Assembly: GCA_001661515.1 (NCBI GenBank)
Contig: LUVW01000026.1
Location: 270,839-334,838, forward strand
Length of the DNA: 64,000 nucleotides
Source of the DNA: Capniomyces stellatus
Lineage: Eukaryota; Kickxellomycota; Harpellomycetes; Harpellales; Legeriomycetaceae
Reading direction: 5' to 3'
A program made the position numbers and the translations under genes. Position 1 is the stretch's first letter, and every line of letters starts with the position of its first letter. The notes below the pieces were generated by a model, which did not search any database, was not told the origin of the DNA, and worked only from the letters and a program-made list of their open reading frames with translations. Positions 29,254 through 39,600 of this stretch are shown piece after piece.

Positions 29254-31470
29254 TTAATTGGAAACATGAAGTTTACGATAAGAAAGGATGGATAAAGATC
29301 TTCTTTTTCGCCTGAGATAGTATACGGCGAAGCAGATGAAAGCAAGAGCAGCAATAGTAAAGATAGAATAGCCGAGACGAGAAGAAGAAGAAGAAGAAGA
29401 AGAAGAAGGGGGGGAGGAAGAGGGGGGGGATTGATTAGTAGGGATTTTAGGGAGGAAGAGATTCTTGGGGGATTTCTGGGCAAAGTTATTTTTTACGGGG
29501 GGTTTTTTAGGGGATGAAGATTTGTAGCGGATAGAATCAAGAAAGATTTGAGACTTGGCAAGATTATCAAGATCGGTTTGGTAAAGCTTACTAGACTCGA
29601 GGTAAAGAATGAGGTTGGGCTTGTCAAGAGGAATCGGTAGGGGTTTAGAGTCAAGAAGAGCAGAGTAGTCGTAGGCAAGGTAAGGTTTGATGCGGTGAGT
29701 AAAGATGATGAGAAAGGGGGGCTGAAGAGGAATTGAACCTGGTCTAATAGAAAAGTAACGTTCATATGAGGAAACATCAGCGTAGGCAAAACGGAACTTT
29801 GACTTATAGTCGGCTTCCCTAGTGAGGTCCCAGAAGTGGGTGGCAGAGTCAACAAGGAACAGTTTATCGGCAGTCATTTTGGCAAGGTTAGCGGAATCAA
29901 CAACAAGAACAACAAGAAAATCGTTACTGATGAAGGATGCGGCAGGTAGGTCTGTGCGGGTGAGATCAGCGACCATTGGCTTGTATTCCTTAGAAATCCA
30001 CCTGAAAAGCGGTGCAGTGTCGTCAACGTCAGTCAGATCAGCCGAGTAAACAAACACTTGACCGTCACGAGCAACTATAAGTTTTGGATCGATGTCTCTG
30101 TACTCGCTGATCAGTTCTGAGCCTAGTGAGTGGTCTGCAGAGTAGTAGAAGATAGATTCAACGCCCAGACTTCTGGTGATATTTGTGAGGAGGTGGACGT
30201 TGTGCAGGTCGTTTTCTTGGTTTGGGTAGCTGGACTTGAAGTAAATGATTGTCGAGTTGCGGAATACAGTTGGGTCAAAGTACTGTTCGTGGTTGATCTC
30301 CTTTGCTTCTCTCTGCGCAATTTCATCTGCAAACTCGTTGAGTCCCGATATCGTCCACCCCTTCTCGTATTCCTTTGTTGTGCCGTCCTGAACTAGCCTG
30401 ATTGTCGGGTAATTCTCCACTCCTGCCGCACTGCAATGGTCGTCGTTCTTCAGGCAGTTTATCTTTGCCACTCGCAACCTCCCCTTCATTTGCCCCGCAA
30501 ACTTCCTGTACACTGGCTCAAACTCTATACATTGCCCGCATGTTGGACTGTAGTACTCTACCACCGACAGTCCCTTTCCTAAGTACTCATCTATCTCGCT
30601 TGCTCCCAAGTCCTTCACTTGCCCCTCGCTGTTGATCCCCGTCACTTCGTACTCTGCTCGCCTCTTTCCGTTTGCTCCCGGGTACCTCTTCTTCAGCTCC
30701 ATTCCATACTCCTTCAGCTTCTCATATTCGTTGCTGTTTGTGTACTCCTCCACCTGCTCCCCGTAATAGTACTGCAGTATCGTTGGGTACCCCTCCACCT
30801 CATACTTATCGCACAAATGCCCCTCCTCAAGACAGTCTACCTCTGCAAATCTTATCCCCCTCTCCCCCAACTCTCCCCCCATCTCCCCCGTCATCCTCTT
30901 CCAGTGCGGCTCAAGCTTCTTTGACCACCCGCACTTTGGCGAGTAAAATTTCACCACCCACACCCCGTTCTTCACATACTTGCTCATATTCTCCTCATTA
31001 AATATCAAACTCTTCTCCAACAAATCATTCTTCATCTCCCCCGCCCTCTCCATAAACTTGTAAAACACATTCACATCAAGCTTAATATTCTCCTCTAGCA
31101 CCTTTTCCCCATTCATCACCACCATCGCCGTTGGGTACTTTGTTACCTTTCGCTCCTCGCAAAACTCCTTATTCTCCATGCAATCTACTTCCCCAAACTT
31201 TATCCCATACTTCTTCTTCGCTCCCTCTCCAACCGCCCACTCATACGCCATCGCCTCCCACACCGGCTTGAACTTTGCATTCGAATCTTCTTCATGTGTA
31301 AAAAAATTCAACACCCACGTCGAGTTTCCCATTATCTCCCCATAATCCTTGCTCCCCACTTTTATATATCCCTTCTCCTCCTCCTTCTCCTTCCCCCCCA
31401 CTTTTTCCTTTTCCCCCGAAACTAATACTAGCCCTGCTACTATCTGCAAAACTACTCTTATTCCTCTCAT
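29254..31470 (-). CDS. PDI-like membrane protein with three thioredoxin domains (copy 2)
   Basis: 738 aa. Its layout equals the protein at 19460-21430: signal peptide (residues 1-19), thioredoxin-like domain 1 without a Cys pair (STWVLNFFTHEED, then KYPTAMVVMNG), domain 2 with CGWS in FYSPKCGWSKKLEP, and domain 3 with CGQC in YYSPTCGQCIEFEP. A divergent region follows, then a Pro/Ser-rich linker and a C-terminal transmembrane helix (SIFTIAALAFICFAVYYL) with the basic tail RRKRR. Probable ER membrane thiol oxidoreductase of the Eps1 type. The two proteins look like old paralogues, because order, spacing and the CxxS/CxxC split are kept while sequence has diverged. Confidence 0.85.
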   Translation of the reverse strand: MRGIRVVLQIVAGLVLVSGEKEKVGGKEKEEEKGYIKVGSKDYGEIMGNSTWVLNFFTHEEDSNAKFKPVWEAMAYEWAVGEGAKKKYGIKFGEVDCMENKEFCEERKVTKYPTAMVVMNGEKVLEENIKLDVNVFYKFMERAGEMKNDLLEKSLIFNEENMSKYVKNGVWVVKFYSPKCGWSKKLEPHWKRMTGEMGGELGERGIRFAEVDCLEEGHLCDKYEVEGYPTILQYYYGEQVEEYTNSNEYEKLKEYGMELKKRYPGANGKRRAEYEVTGINSEGQVKDLGASEIDEYLGKGLSVVEYYSPTCGQCIEFEPVYRKFAGQMKGRLRVAKINCLKNDDHCSAAGVENYPTIRLVQDGTTKEYEKGWTISGLNEFADEIAQREAKEINHEQYFDPTVFRNSTIIYFKSSYPNQENDLHNVHLLTNITRSLGVESIFYYSADHSLGSELISEYRDIDPKLIVARDGQVFVYSADLTDVDDTAPLFRWISKEYKPMVADLTRTDLPAASFISNDFLVVLVVDSANLAKMTADKLFLVDSATHFWDLTREADYKSKFRFAYADVSSYERYFSIRPGSIPLQPPFLIIFTHRIKPYLAYDYSALLDSKPLPIPLDKPNLILYLESSKLYQTDLDNLAKSQIFLDSIRYKSSSPKKPPVKNNFAQKSPKNLFLPKIPTNQSPPSSSPPSSSSSSSSSRLGYSIFTIAALAFICFAVYYLRRKRRSLSILSYRKLHVSN

Positions 31471-34198
31471 TTCCTTTTCTTTTCTATTCTATTTTCTATT
31501 CTATTTTCTTTTCTTATAAACCGCTCTTTGTTTATAAACTATCTACCTTTAAAATTTCAAGATAAACGTCAAAGATATATTATTGCACCGTTAACAACTG
31601 CTATTATATTATATTATATTCTATTCTATTCTATTCTAAACAACTATTTTCTACACTTGGTATCTTTCTCTTTTAAATCTGAACAATACCCTCCTTTATA
31701 TCCTCAATAGTTTTGATTCTACAAATCCTAAAACTTGCCCCCATTGTTTAAAACCTTGTTTGCCTTTCCTTTATTTTTTTTACTTTATCTTTTTTTTTTT
31801 TTTTTTTTTTTTTTTACCATTGAGTTGTACATTTTAAACTTTTTTTTCTGTTTTAAACTTTTTTTTTTCTTCGAAACATTGTTTTTTCATTTGCCAGTCC
31901 TTTACTCTTTCCTTTTGTTGTCCCTTTTTTTCCAATTACTAATGGTGTATTGCCCCGTTTCCTCTCTTTTACTCGTTTCCATTTGGTAAACCCATTTATA
32001 ATCTTTTGTTTCCCTTTGTAATTAAATTTCAAAACCTAATTTTCTCTCCTTCACAACTCTTTATTTTTTTATTTTTTTTTTACTTCAAGTTATCCAAACA
32101 CTTTAATACATTTCCTCTCCCATTAGCTTATATCCTCTTGTATTATCGAACATTAAAAAACATACACTTCTTTGTAAATCTAATGTTGCAAACAAAGAAA
32201 AAGTGATACTAAAATCTTCTTCTTTCCATCCGAACAACAACCGCACATCGTCACTTTACATTGTGTCAACTCAAATCCTCTTGTCTTTTAAACCACTTTT
32301 TTACCCAACAGTATCCCTTATTTAGCTTCAAGCTCTATCCCAGCCAAAATAGCGCACCAAATATCACCTATTCGTAACAAGTCACAACTCCAAAACGATT
32401 GATACTTGTGTACAACAACAAAAATACAAAACCCTCAATCAGTGGTGAGACTTTTCAATTCATTTCAAAATTATCCCCCCCCCAATTTATACTTTAAAGC
32501 CTTTGAAAGGCACCTTCATACTTTGTTGATACTAGGCCGCAAAGTGCCCCTTTGGTTGGGAAAACTTTTTATTATACCATCAAATTTTATCAGTTTCCCA
32601 AGTTGCTCTTTTAGCTGATTTGTTACACTTTTCTCATCTTTGATTCATTAATCGATTTTGCCGATTTATCATTAGGGTTCACATTAATAACTTATTACAA
32701 ATCCGTTTTGATTTATATCCAATAAACTCTCCGTGCTCCCAATCATCCTTAACTATTTATCAATCAACACTTGCTAATTCTGATTATTTATTTTTTTTGC
32801 TAATTCTGATTTTGCTTTTAACTAATACATTATTTAATCATTTTGTTTTTACCTTAACAAAGCTAGGTGATGAAAGAGAAGCAAGTGTCCCCGGTTTACT
32901 CGAATAAGCTATAACCAAGGGTCCAGCAATTGTATTAAACCTCCTTTGGATAGTCAACCAATTCAATGGAAATTGGCTGGTACATTGGGGGTACTTTAAT
33001 AAATTGATATTGTTCTAATCGCTGGTTTGGTTCTGTTGCCTAAAGCTTCGCCACAAAAAGTATAGCGTAAATCGTGATACTCTTTGCTCCTTGGATAAAA
33101 CAAGATTGTTGTCCGTCCGTTGTTGAGTGGTTAGGGTGGCGCTGGGCATCGAAAAATGATATACAAGCGATCGAATAATATTTAAACATGATGATGATTT
33201 AGCTGGAAGGAAGGTGAAAGAAAATGAGAAATATTTGTTTACTTGTATTAGCACGAAACGTTAACTAAAATTAAATAAAATTAAAAATTGCGAAATCAAA
33301 AAAAAAAAAAGTAAAAGGTAGCCAATAAAACCCGCGAATGATATGCTAAAGGTTAGGGTTTGTAAAAGTATACACAATCCAAACAGTTTTGCTAGATTGT
33401 TTGTAAATTTATAATACAAAAACAAAATCAAAAACAATAATAAAAAAAGCAAGATGGAAAAGTTGAAAAGAAAAATCAAATAGTGATAAAGAAGGATATT
33501 GATATTAAATAGTAAATAAACAAAAAGTAAATAATAAAGTCGAATGAGGAAATAGGAAAAGGCAAGCAAATAATAAAAACAACAAATGTAAAAAGAATAG
33601 CGTAAAAAAAAAATAAAAAAAAATGAAAAGTAAAATATACATAATAATAATAAAAAAAAACAAACAAGCGCTAAACGCCCTTTTATTTATTTATTTATTT
33701 TGCTTGTTTTTATTAGTTCGAGTTTTAATTTACAAAAGCGTGAATAGAAAAAAGAAAAAACAAATAGAAAAAAAGGTAGAAATATAATAAATATATCGAT
33801 TCAATCTAATTTGTTAAACAGATCTAGTAGTGCATAACGTGATTAGTTTTTATTACAAAGGATAATAAAAAAAAAATAGCACAGAGAGGTTTGGCTCATT
33901 TGAAAATAAAACAAAACAAGCAAGCAAGAATTGTAAATTGTAAATACGGGCTGCTTAAAGATACGACAAGGAAGGGAATGCAGATAGGAAAAAGTTGGAA
34001 GCGCGACACGAAAATCAAGATTATAAATAAAGCAGAAAATCAAAGCTCAAGAAACATCAGCACAGCAATCACAACGCTGTGAGATTAAAGCGGTGAGTCG
34101 AGATAGGAGCAGTGTAACGAGATAAAGGCAATAAGTTGAACCATAGATCAGCAGAAACAGCAACAGCGATAATAGAAACAACAATACAAGGAGGCAGG
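31471..34198. other. Divergent intergenic region upstream of PDI-like copy 2 and Dsn1
   Basis: 2.7 kb, very T-rich then A-rich, with a long poly(T) at 31791-31816. The piece near 33115-33140 has a tRNA-like D-arm string, but no B box follows. No gene supported. Confidence 0.5.
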
Positions 34199-36067
34199 AT
34201 GAAGGCGATGGACAATGATTGTGGTTTTAATTACAAGCCAATTAAGCAGAAACGGCAAATGAGAAGTTTGGGAAGGGTTCAATGGGATTTTTTCAACAAG
34301 GGTTTGGGTGAGGGGAGGGATATGAAGCAGGCGGAAGAAAAGGAGAAAATACTTGAGCAACAAAATAATCAAAGAGAACAAAAGCAGGGACAAGGACAAG
34401 TCCAAGGTCAGATTGGCAGAAAGAACAAAAGCGATTTGGAATGTCAAAGTGAGACAGAAATGGATGTGGAACGAGGGATGGCAAACAAGGAAACAGAATT
34501 GTTCAGATCAAATAGTGTAGGAAATGAACGAGTAAAGACAAGCCAAGCAAGGAATGGAAATGTGGATTTAGGGCTGGTAGAAAGAATGGAGAATATGGTT
34601 GTTGAGGAAGAAAAAGAAAGAGGGGAGGAAAAAGAACTGAGGAAGGAAACATCGGATAGATTGGGAGAAATTGATGCAACACAAATGGAAAAAGTAACAG
34701 AAAGAGAGACAAATAGAGAGACAAATGAAGAGACAAGTGAAGAGGCGAACGAAGAAAAAGTTGAGGATGAATTGGTGCGCAAGAGAAAGTTCGAGATGAT
34801 CAAGCAAAGAAACCGAGAAATTGTGGAGCGGCTAGAGGGCAAGAAAAGCAGAACCAATTACTACAATAGCAACAAAAACAACAGTGACAACAGCAGAAAA
34901 ACAATCATAGGGAGTGGACAGGAAGCGGTAAAAGGAGGAGGTGGGGGAAGGGTTAGGGAAAGGGAGAGAGAAAGGGCAAGAAACAAGGATTTGGGTAGAA
35001 GGCGATCGACGTTTGGGACAAGAGGGATGCGAGCATCGAGTATTGGCAATGGATATGTGGCCATTCCACACGAAAGCGTGTCAATCGAGAATCTGCACCG
35101 ACACATTTCGCCGCAGTTACCGGAGCCACTGCGGCTGAGGCTTTTGTTGAGCTGGGTGGTTAAGCGGGTTAGTGGACCAAAGCTACCGGAGATCATTGTC
35201 AACAACCCAAACAACAGCCTGCTAAAAGCTAGCGAAAAGTGTCTTGACACCCTTGTCAACGATATCTGCTGGGAAATCCAGAGCGGAATCTTGAACACGA
35301 ACTATCACAACAAGTCAAACACATCACCAAACCCCAGCCTTGATGCTGCAGGGACAACCTCCACCAATAACAACATAAATACAGATAATGACAGTGCCAA
35401 TGACAATGATGTTGACGACGATAATGATCTTCCTGTTTCTCCACACCCACAAAACGTATTCAATTCAAACCGCAAGTCCCAGCTTATTGACCTAATCATC
35501 AGTTTGCGCAACGAGGACCAGGAGTGGAACAAACAGCAATCGCAAATCCTCAAAAACTACTCTCAGCTAGACTCTAAACTCCTTTACAAGCACAAAATCA
35601 TTTCCAAACAAAACAGCACCAATAAAAAAACAGACATTGACATTGACACTGAAAATGACACTTTAAATGAAAACAACACTGGAAATCAAAACGATACTAT
35701 GACTGACATTGACACCCAAAATAACTCTGGCTCAAATCCCTCTTTGGCCAGCAACTTTGATGACAACCTAAACTCAGCGCTTAATTGGTCGCTACCCAAC
35801 CATATTTCCAAATTCAATTTATCCTCGTTGGGCGAGTACCAATCAAAACTCGCATCCATCTCGTCAAACTCCAGCTCCTTTGTTGACCAGCTGTCCAATT
35901 GCTCACACAAACTCTTGTCAACTCTGGCTTCCCACAACAACGCCAACACTCAAACCAACAAATTTCTACTTGACTCTCTTGACCTGAAAACCCTCAAACT
36001 TGACAACCCTCTTTATCAACAAGACCCTAGAAATCTATTACTTGACATTTCCAAATCCCTAAACTAA
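34199..36067 (+). CDS. DSN1: Kinetochore protein Dsn1/Mis13 (MIND/Mis12 complex subunit)
   Basis: Subunit of the Mis12/MIND complex that links inner kinetochore chromatin to Ndc80. 622 aa from the ATG at 34199; the open frame reaches 34136 without an ATG. Residues 1-270 are charged and disordered (Glu/Lys/Asn). The conserved Mis13/Dsn1 block begins at about 279: SSIGNGYVAIPHESVSIENL followed by HRHISPQLPEPLRLRLLLSW. This matches the family pattern S-x-G-x-G-x-x-x-(I/V)PH-x-x-(V/I)... H-I-x-x-(x)LPEPxRxRxLL-x-W. A second helical block follows (KCLDTLVNDICWEIQSGIL), then Asn/Asp-rich linkers and a C-terminal helical tail. The N-terminal extension is long compared with yeast Dsn1. Confidence 0.85.
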   Translation: MKAMDNDCGFNYKPIKQKRQMRSLGRVQWDFFNKGLGEGRDMKQAEEKEKILEQQNNQREQKQGQGQVQGQIGRKNKSDLECQSETEMDVERGMANKETELFRSNSVGNERVKTSQARNGNVDLGLVERMENMVVEEEKERGEEKELRKETSDRLGEIDATQMEKVTERETNRETNEETSEEANEEKVEDELVRKRKFEMIKQRNREIVERLEGKKSRTNYYNSNKNNSDNSRKTIIGSGQEAVKGGGGGRVRERERERARNKDLGRRRSTFGTRGMRASSIGNGYVAIPHESVSIENLHRHISPQLPEPLRLRLLLSWVVKRVSGPKLPEIIVNNPNNSLLKASEKCLDTLVNDICWEIQSGILNTNYHNKSNTSPNPSLDAAGTTSTNNNINTDNDSANDNDVDDDNDLPVSPHPQNVFNSNRKSQLIDLIISLRNEDQEWNKQQSQILKNYSQLDSKLLYKHKIISKQNSTNKKTDIDIDTENDTLNENNTGNQNDTMTDIDTQNNSGSNPSLASNFDDNLNSALNWSLPNHISKFNLSSLGEYQSKLASISSNSSSFVDQLSNCSHKLLSTLASHNNANTQTNKFLLDSLDLKTLKLDNPLYQQDPRNLLLDISKSLN

Positions 36068-36684
36068 CCCAGCATTTATTCCTATTTGGTTTGGATCACT
36101 ATTTTTTTTTTCTCACAGTCTCCACCCCTCAATTTCTCCTCTCACTTTCCCCTCTTGATATTCCTCTTGCCCTTGTTCTTAATTTCAATTTCAATTTATA
36201 TTTATACTTTTATCAACTCTTGTCATTTTCAACTTTCATTACTTGTCCTGTTTATTTAATCACATTTGTCTATTTCATCGTATTTTATTTATTCTTTTTA
36301 TCTGTTTACTCTGTTTATTTTATTTATCCTTTTTATCGCTTTATTAATCAAAGCATTAACCACAGCACAACATGTTACAACACAGCGCTTACCCATAAAG
36401 CATGCTACATTATTGCTCAATATTGTTACTATTACTAGGAAAAGAAGACAAAGTTTTGAGTTTGTATCGAGAAATCCAAATATTAAAACATAATTATATT
36501 AGCTACTTGACTATTTATATATATATTCATTTATAAAAGTAGTAGCAATAGAAAAAAAATAATAGAAATCTATGGTATAATTTAATGAGCAAAAATAAAT
36601 AAAAAAATAATAAAAGGTTGAATTTGGCAATAATACATACTAATGGTATATATAAATGTGTGTGTTTAGTTGGACAAAAACCAT
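36068..36684. other. Convergent intergenic region
   Basis: AT-rich 3' flanks of Dsn1 and the Ki-67-like gene. No gene seen. Confidence 0.7.
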
Positions 36685-39600
36685 TTATTTGCTGGGTTTT
36701 AATCTGGCGCTTCTTCTGGAAGCAACAGCCGTACTCTTGGCAGATGTTTTAGAACCAGCTGGTTTAACGACTTTAGTACTATCTTCCAAAGAAAGATTCT
36801 TTGGGTTGTCGTCCACACTACTAGCAGCACTAATTTTGGCTTTAGCCTTACCCCCACCTCTACCCTTGCTTTTATTCTCATTTTTGCTCACGTTTTTGAT
36901 CTCGTTTTCGTTTTCGTTTTCTTTATTATTGTTGTTTTCGTTTTCGACTGTGGACTTGATGTTGGATTTGGACCTGATGTTGGTTTTGGTTTTGGTTTTG
37001 GTTTTGGTTTTGGTTTTGGTTTTGGTTTTGGTTTTGGGAGCTGATTTAGGTTTGGTAGTGTTGTTGGTAGATCTGCTTCTTACTGGCTTTGTCAGTTTGG
37101 AATTGAAGCTGTTGAGAACAACATCTTGGTCACAACTACCAAAGATATCATCTTCGTCTTCAATCAAATCACCAATATTTCCTTTCCTCAAACTTTTATT
37201 GTCACTACCAGCACTGCCAACGCTGATTAAACTGCCGAAACTATCAAAACTATCAAAACTGTCCAAGCTTTCCAAACTGTCCAAACTGTCCAAACTTTCC
37301 AAACTGCTCATACTACTCCGGCTACTTTGACTACTCTGGCTGGTCCGTGGTTCTGCAAAGGCAAAGTTATAGTTTGTTTCGGCTCTTTCAAGCGATCTCA
37401 TAAAGCCCAAACTCTTGTTTCTAGGCGAACTTCTTACTCCAACTTGGCCTTTTATCCTTCCCATCTCTTTTTCTTTTCCCATTTCTTTTCCCATTTCTTT
37501 CCCCTTTTCTTTCTTGCCACTTTTTTCTGCTTCTTTTAATTCCTCCGACTTTTTCTCTACTGTTCCTGTTCTTTTTGCCTTTTTGTTTGCCAATTCACCT
37601 TCTACTATTTGGTCCTCCTCCAACTCTCCAATTTTGGTTGGTTTAACCTTGTTTGTTCGAAGTAATGACTCGGGAATTACATTGAATCTGCTTTGTTTTT
37701 TTATTTTGGGAATTGGCGTTGATTTGATCATTGATCTTATTTTCACTTTGTTGTTTTTCGGCTTTATTTCCTTTTCTTTTGTCTCAATCAACAGGTTCCT
37801 TAATATTATCTCACTTTGCTCTTCCTTTTCCTTTTCCTTTCTTGCCATTCTAATTTTTTTTTTCGGTGTTGATTTCACGCTTTCAATGCTACTTTCAGGC
37901 TTTTTATCGTCGTCTGTCGTTCCTACCTCATACATACTTTCAATTGCACCCTCAAACTCACTCCTAGTCCCAGTCTCAATTCCAGCCATAACTTCATTTC
38001 CGTTTCCATTCTCGCTTTTACTTGCTGCTTTTTTTCCTTTCTTGACTTTTCCTTTTATCGCTCCCTTGGTTTTCTCATTGGTTGCTTTTTGTTCTTTACA
38101 GTCAAGATTTTTTCCACTCTTGGGTTTATTTGACACCTTTTCTTTCTTCAGTCGCTTCTCGCTAGGCTTTTCTTGTCCAGCTTCAGTTTTATTGATTCCA
38201 GCTTCACTTTCCTCATTTCCAGCTTCAGCTTCTTCATTCCCAGAAACTCTTGTCCTCTTTACTCCTTTGCTTTTTATCTTTTTGTTTGTTTTTGCTGCCC
38301 CATTGGTTATTCCCACGCCACCTTCACCTTCAACATTTTTGTTTTCCTTTTCGCCTGATGCTATTCTTTTGCTTCTTCTTAAAGACTCGTCAACCTCTGC
38401 ATGTTTAGCTCTTCTGCCTCTCTTTGTTGTTTTGACACCTTGACTGCCATCTTTCCCATTGTCCAATCCTTCACCTTCCTCAATGCACTTTTCCTTTTCA
38501 GCTTCCGTGACATCTTTTTCACTTGGAAAACTTTTCTCAACTACATTATCCTCGTCCTGATCCGGGACAGCATTGTCTGAATCTCCAAAGCTTTGAAAGC
38601 TTTCAAAGCTTCCAACCAGTACTTCACCAACATCCTCGTTTTTTCCATCGCCGTTGATTTTGGCTTCAGCTTCAATTTCGCTATTCAAGTCTTCACCTAT
38701 AAATTCCTTTTCAATTAAACCATCACCAATCAAACTGTTGTCAATTAAACCGTTGTCAATTAAACCGTTGTCAATTAAACTGTCGTCGATTAAATACTCG
38801 AGATTTTGTTTGGTGTTGTTGTCATTGTTATTGCTTTCTGTTGTCAAAATCTCATGAATCGATGTCAAATCCAGCAAATCGATACTCTCTATACTTTGCA
38901 TTTCATCTATATTCTCATTGTCATATATTTGATTGTCGTCCATTTCTTGTTCAAATCCATGGGTTCCATTGTCCTCAGTTGCGGCTTGTGGCTCAAATGA
39001 TGGGAATAGATTTGACACGTATTTGCCATTTTTTCTGGGCCTTAGACTCTTGAGCAATAGACTTGTTTTTTTGCCTTCTACTGTCCCTGGCTTTTTTGGC
39101 GAAAACAGGTCGTGTTTTACTTTTAGGATGCTTCTGGGTGTTTCTATATCTGGGCCACCTCTGCCATTGCTGCTGTTGATGTCGATGTCCTTCTTCTTTA
39201 TGCTGGAGTTCAGATGGCCTCCCATAAGTTGTCCTCCTCTTTTGACTGGCGTTGAAGGTGGGGACGTTTTGTTAAACAGTTCTGGGCTCAGTGGCGGTCC
39301 AAACCGAACCCTTCTTTTCTTCACACTGTCGCTAATATCCATATCCTCGCCCTCTCCGTCGTCCTCATACTCTTCATCCTCGTTCCCACCGCCTACATTC
39401 GTTTTTAGCGGCTCAAATCTTCCACTGCTTCTTCGCCGCCTTTTATTGCTGCTTGTGATATTTAGGCTCCTGCCTTTGTTTGCACTTCCGCCTCTACTAG
39501 CGCCACTTTTGCTGTCAGCGTCATCCAGCTCTGCCCCATACTCGTCTCCGTCGCAACCAGCTTTGTGTCCGTCTTTCCAACCCTCATTTTTGCTTTTTTT

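Noticed and set aside
33110..33150. tRNA-like string GAGTGGTTAGGGTGGCG
   Set aside because: No GGTTCGAnTCC B box and no pairing acceptor stem follow.
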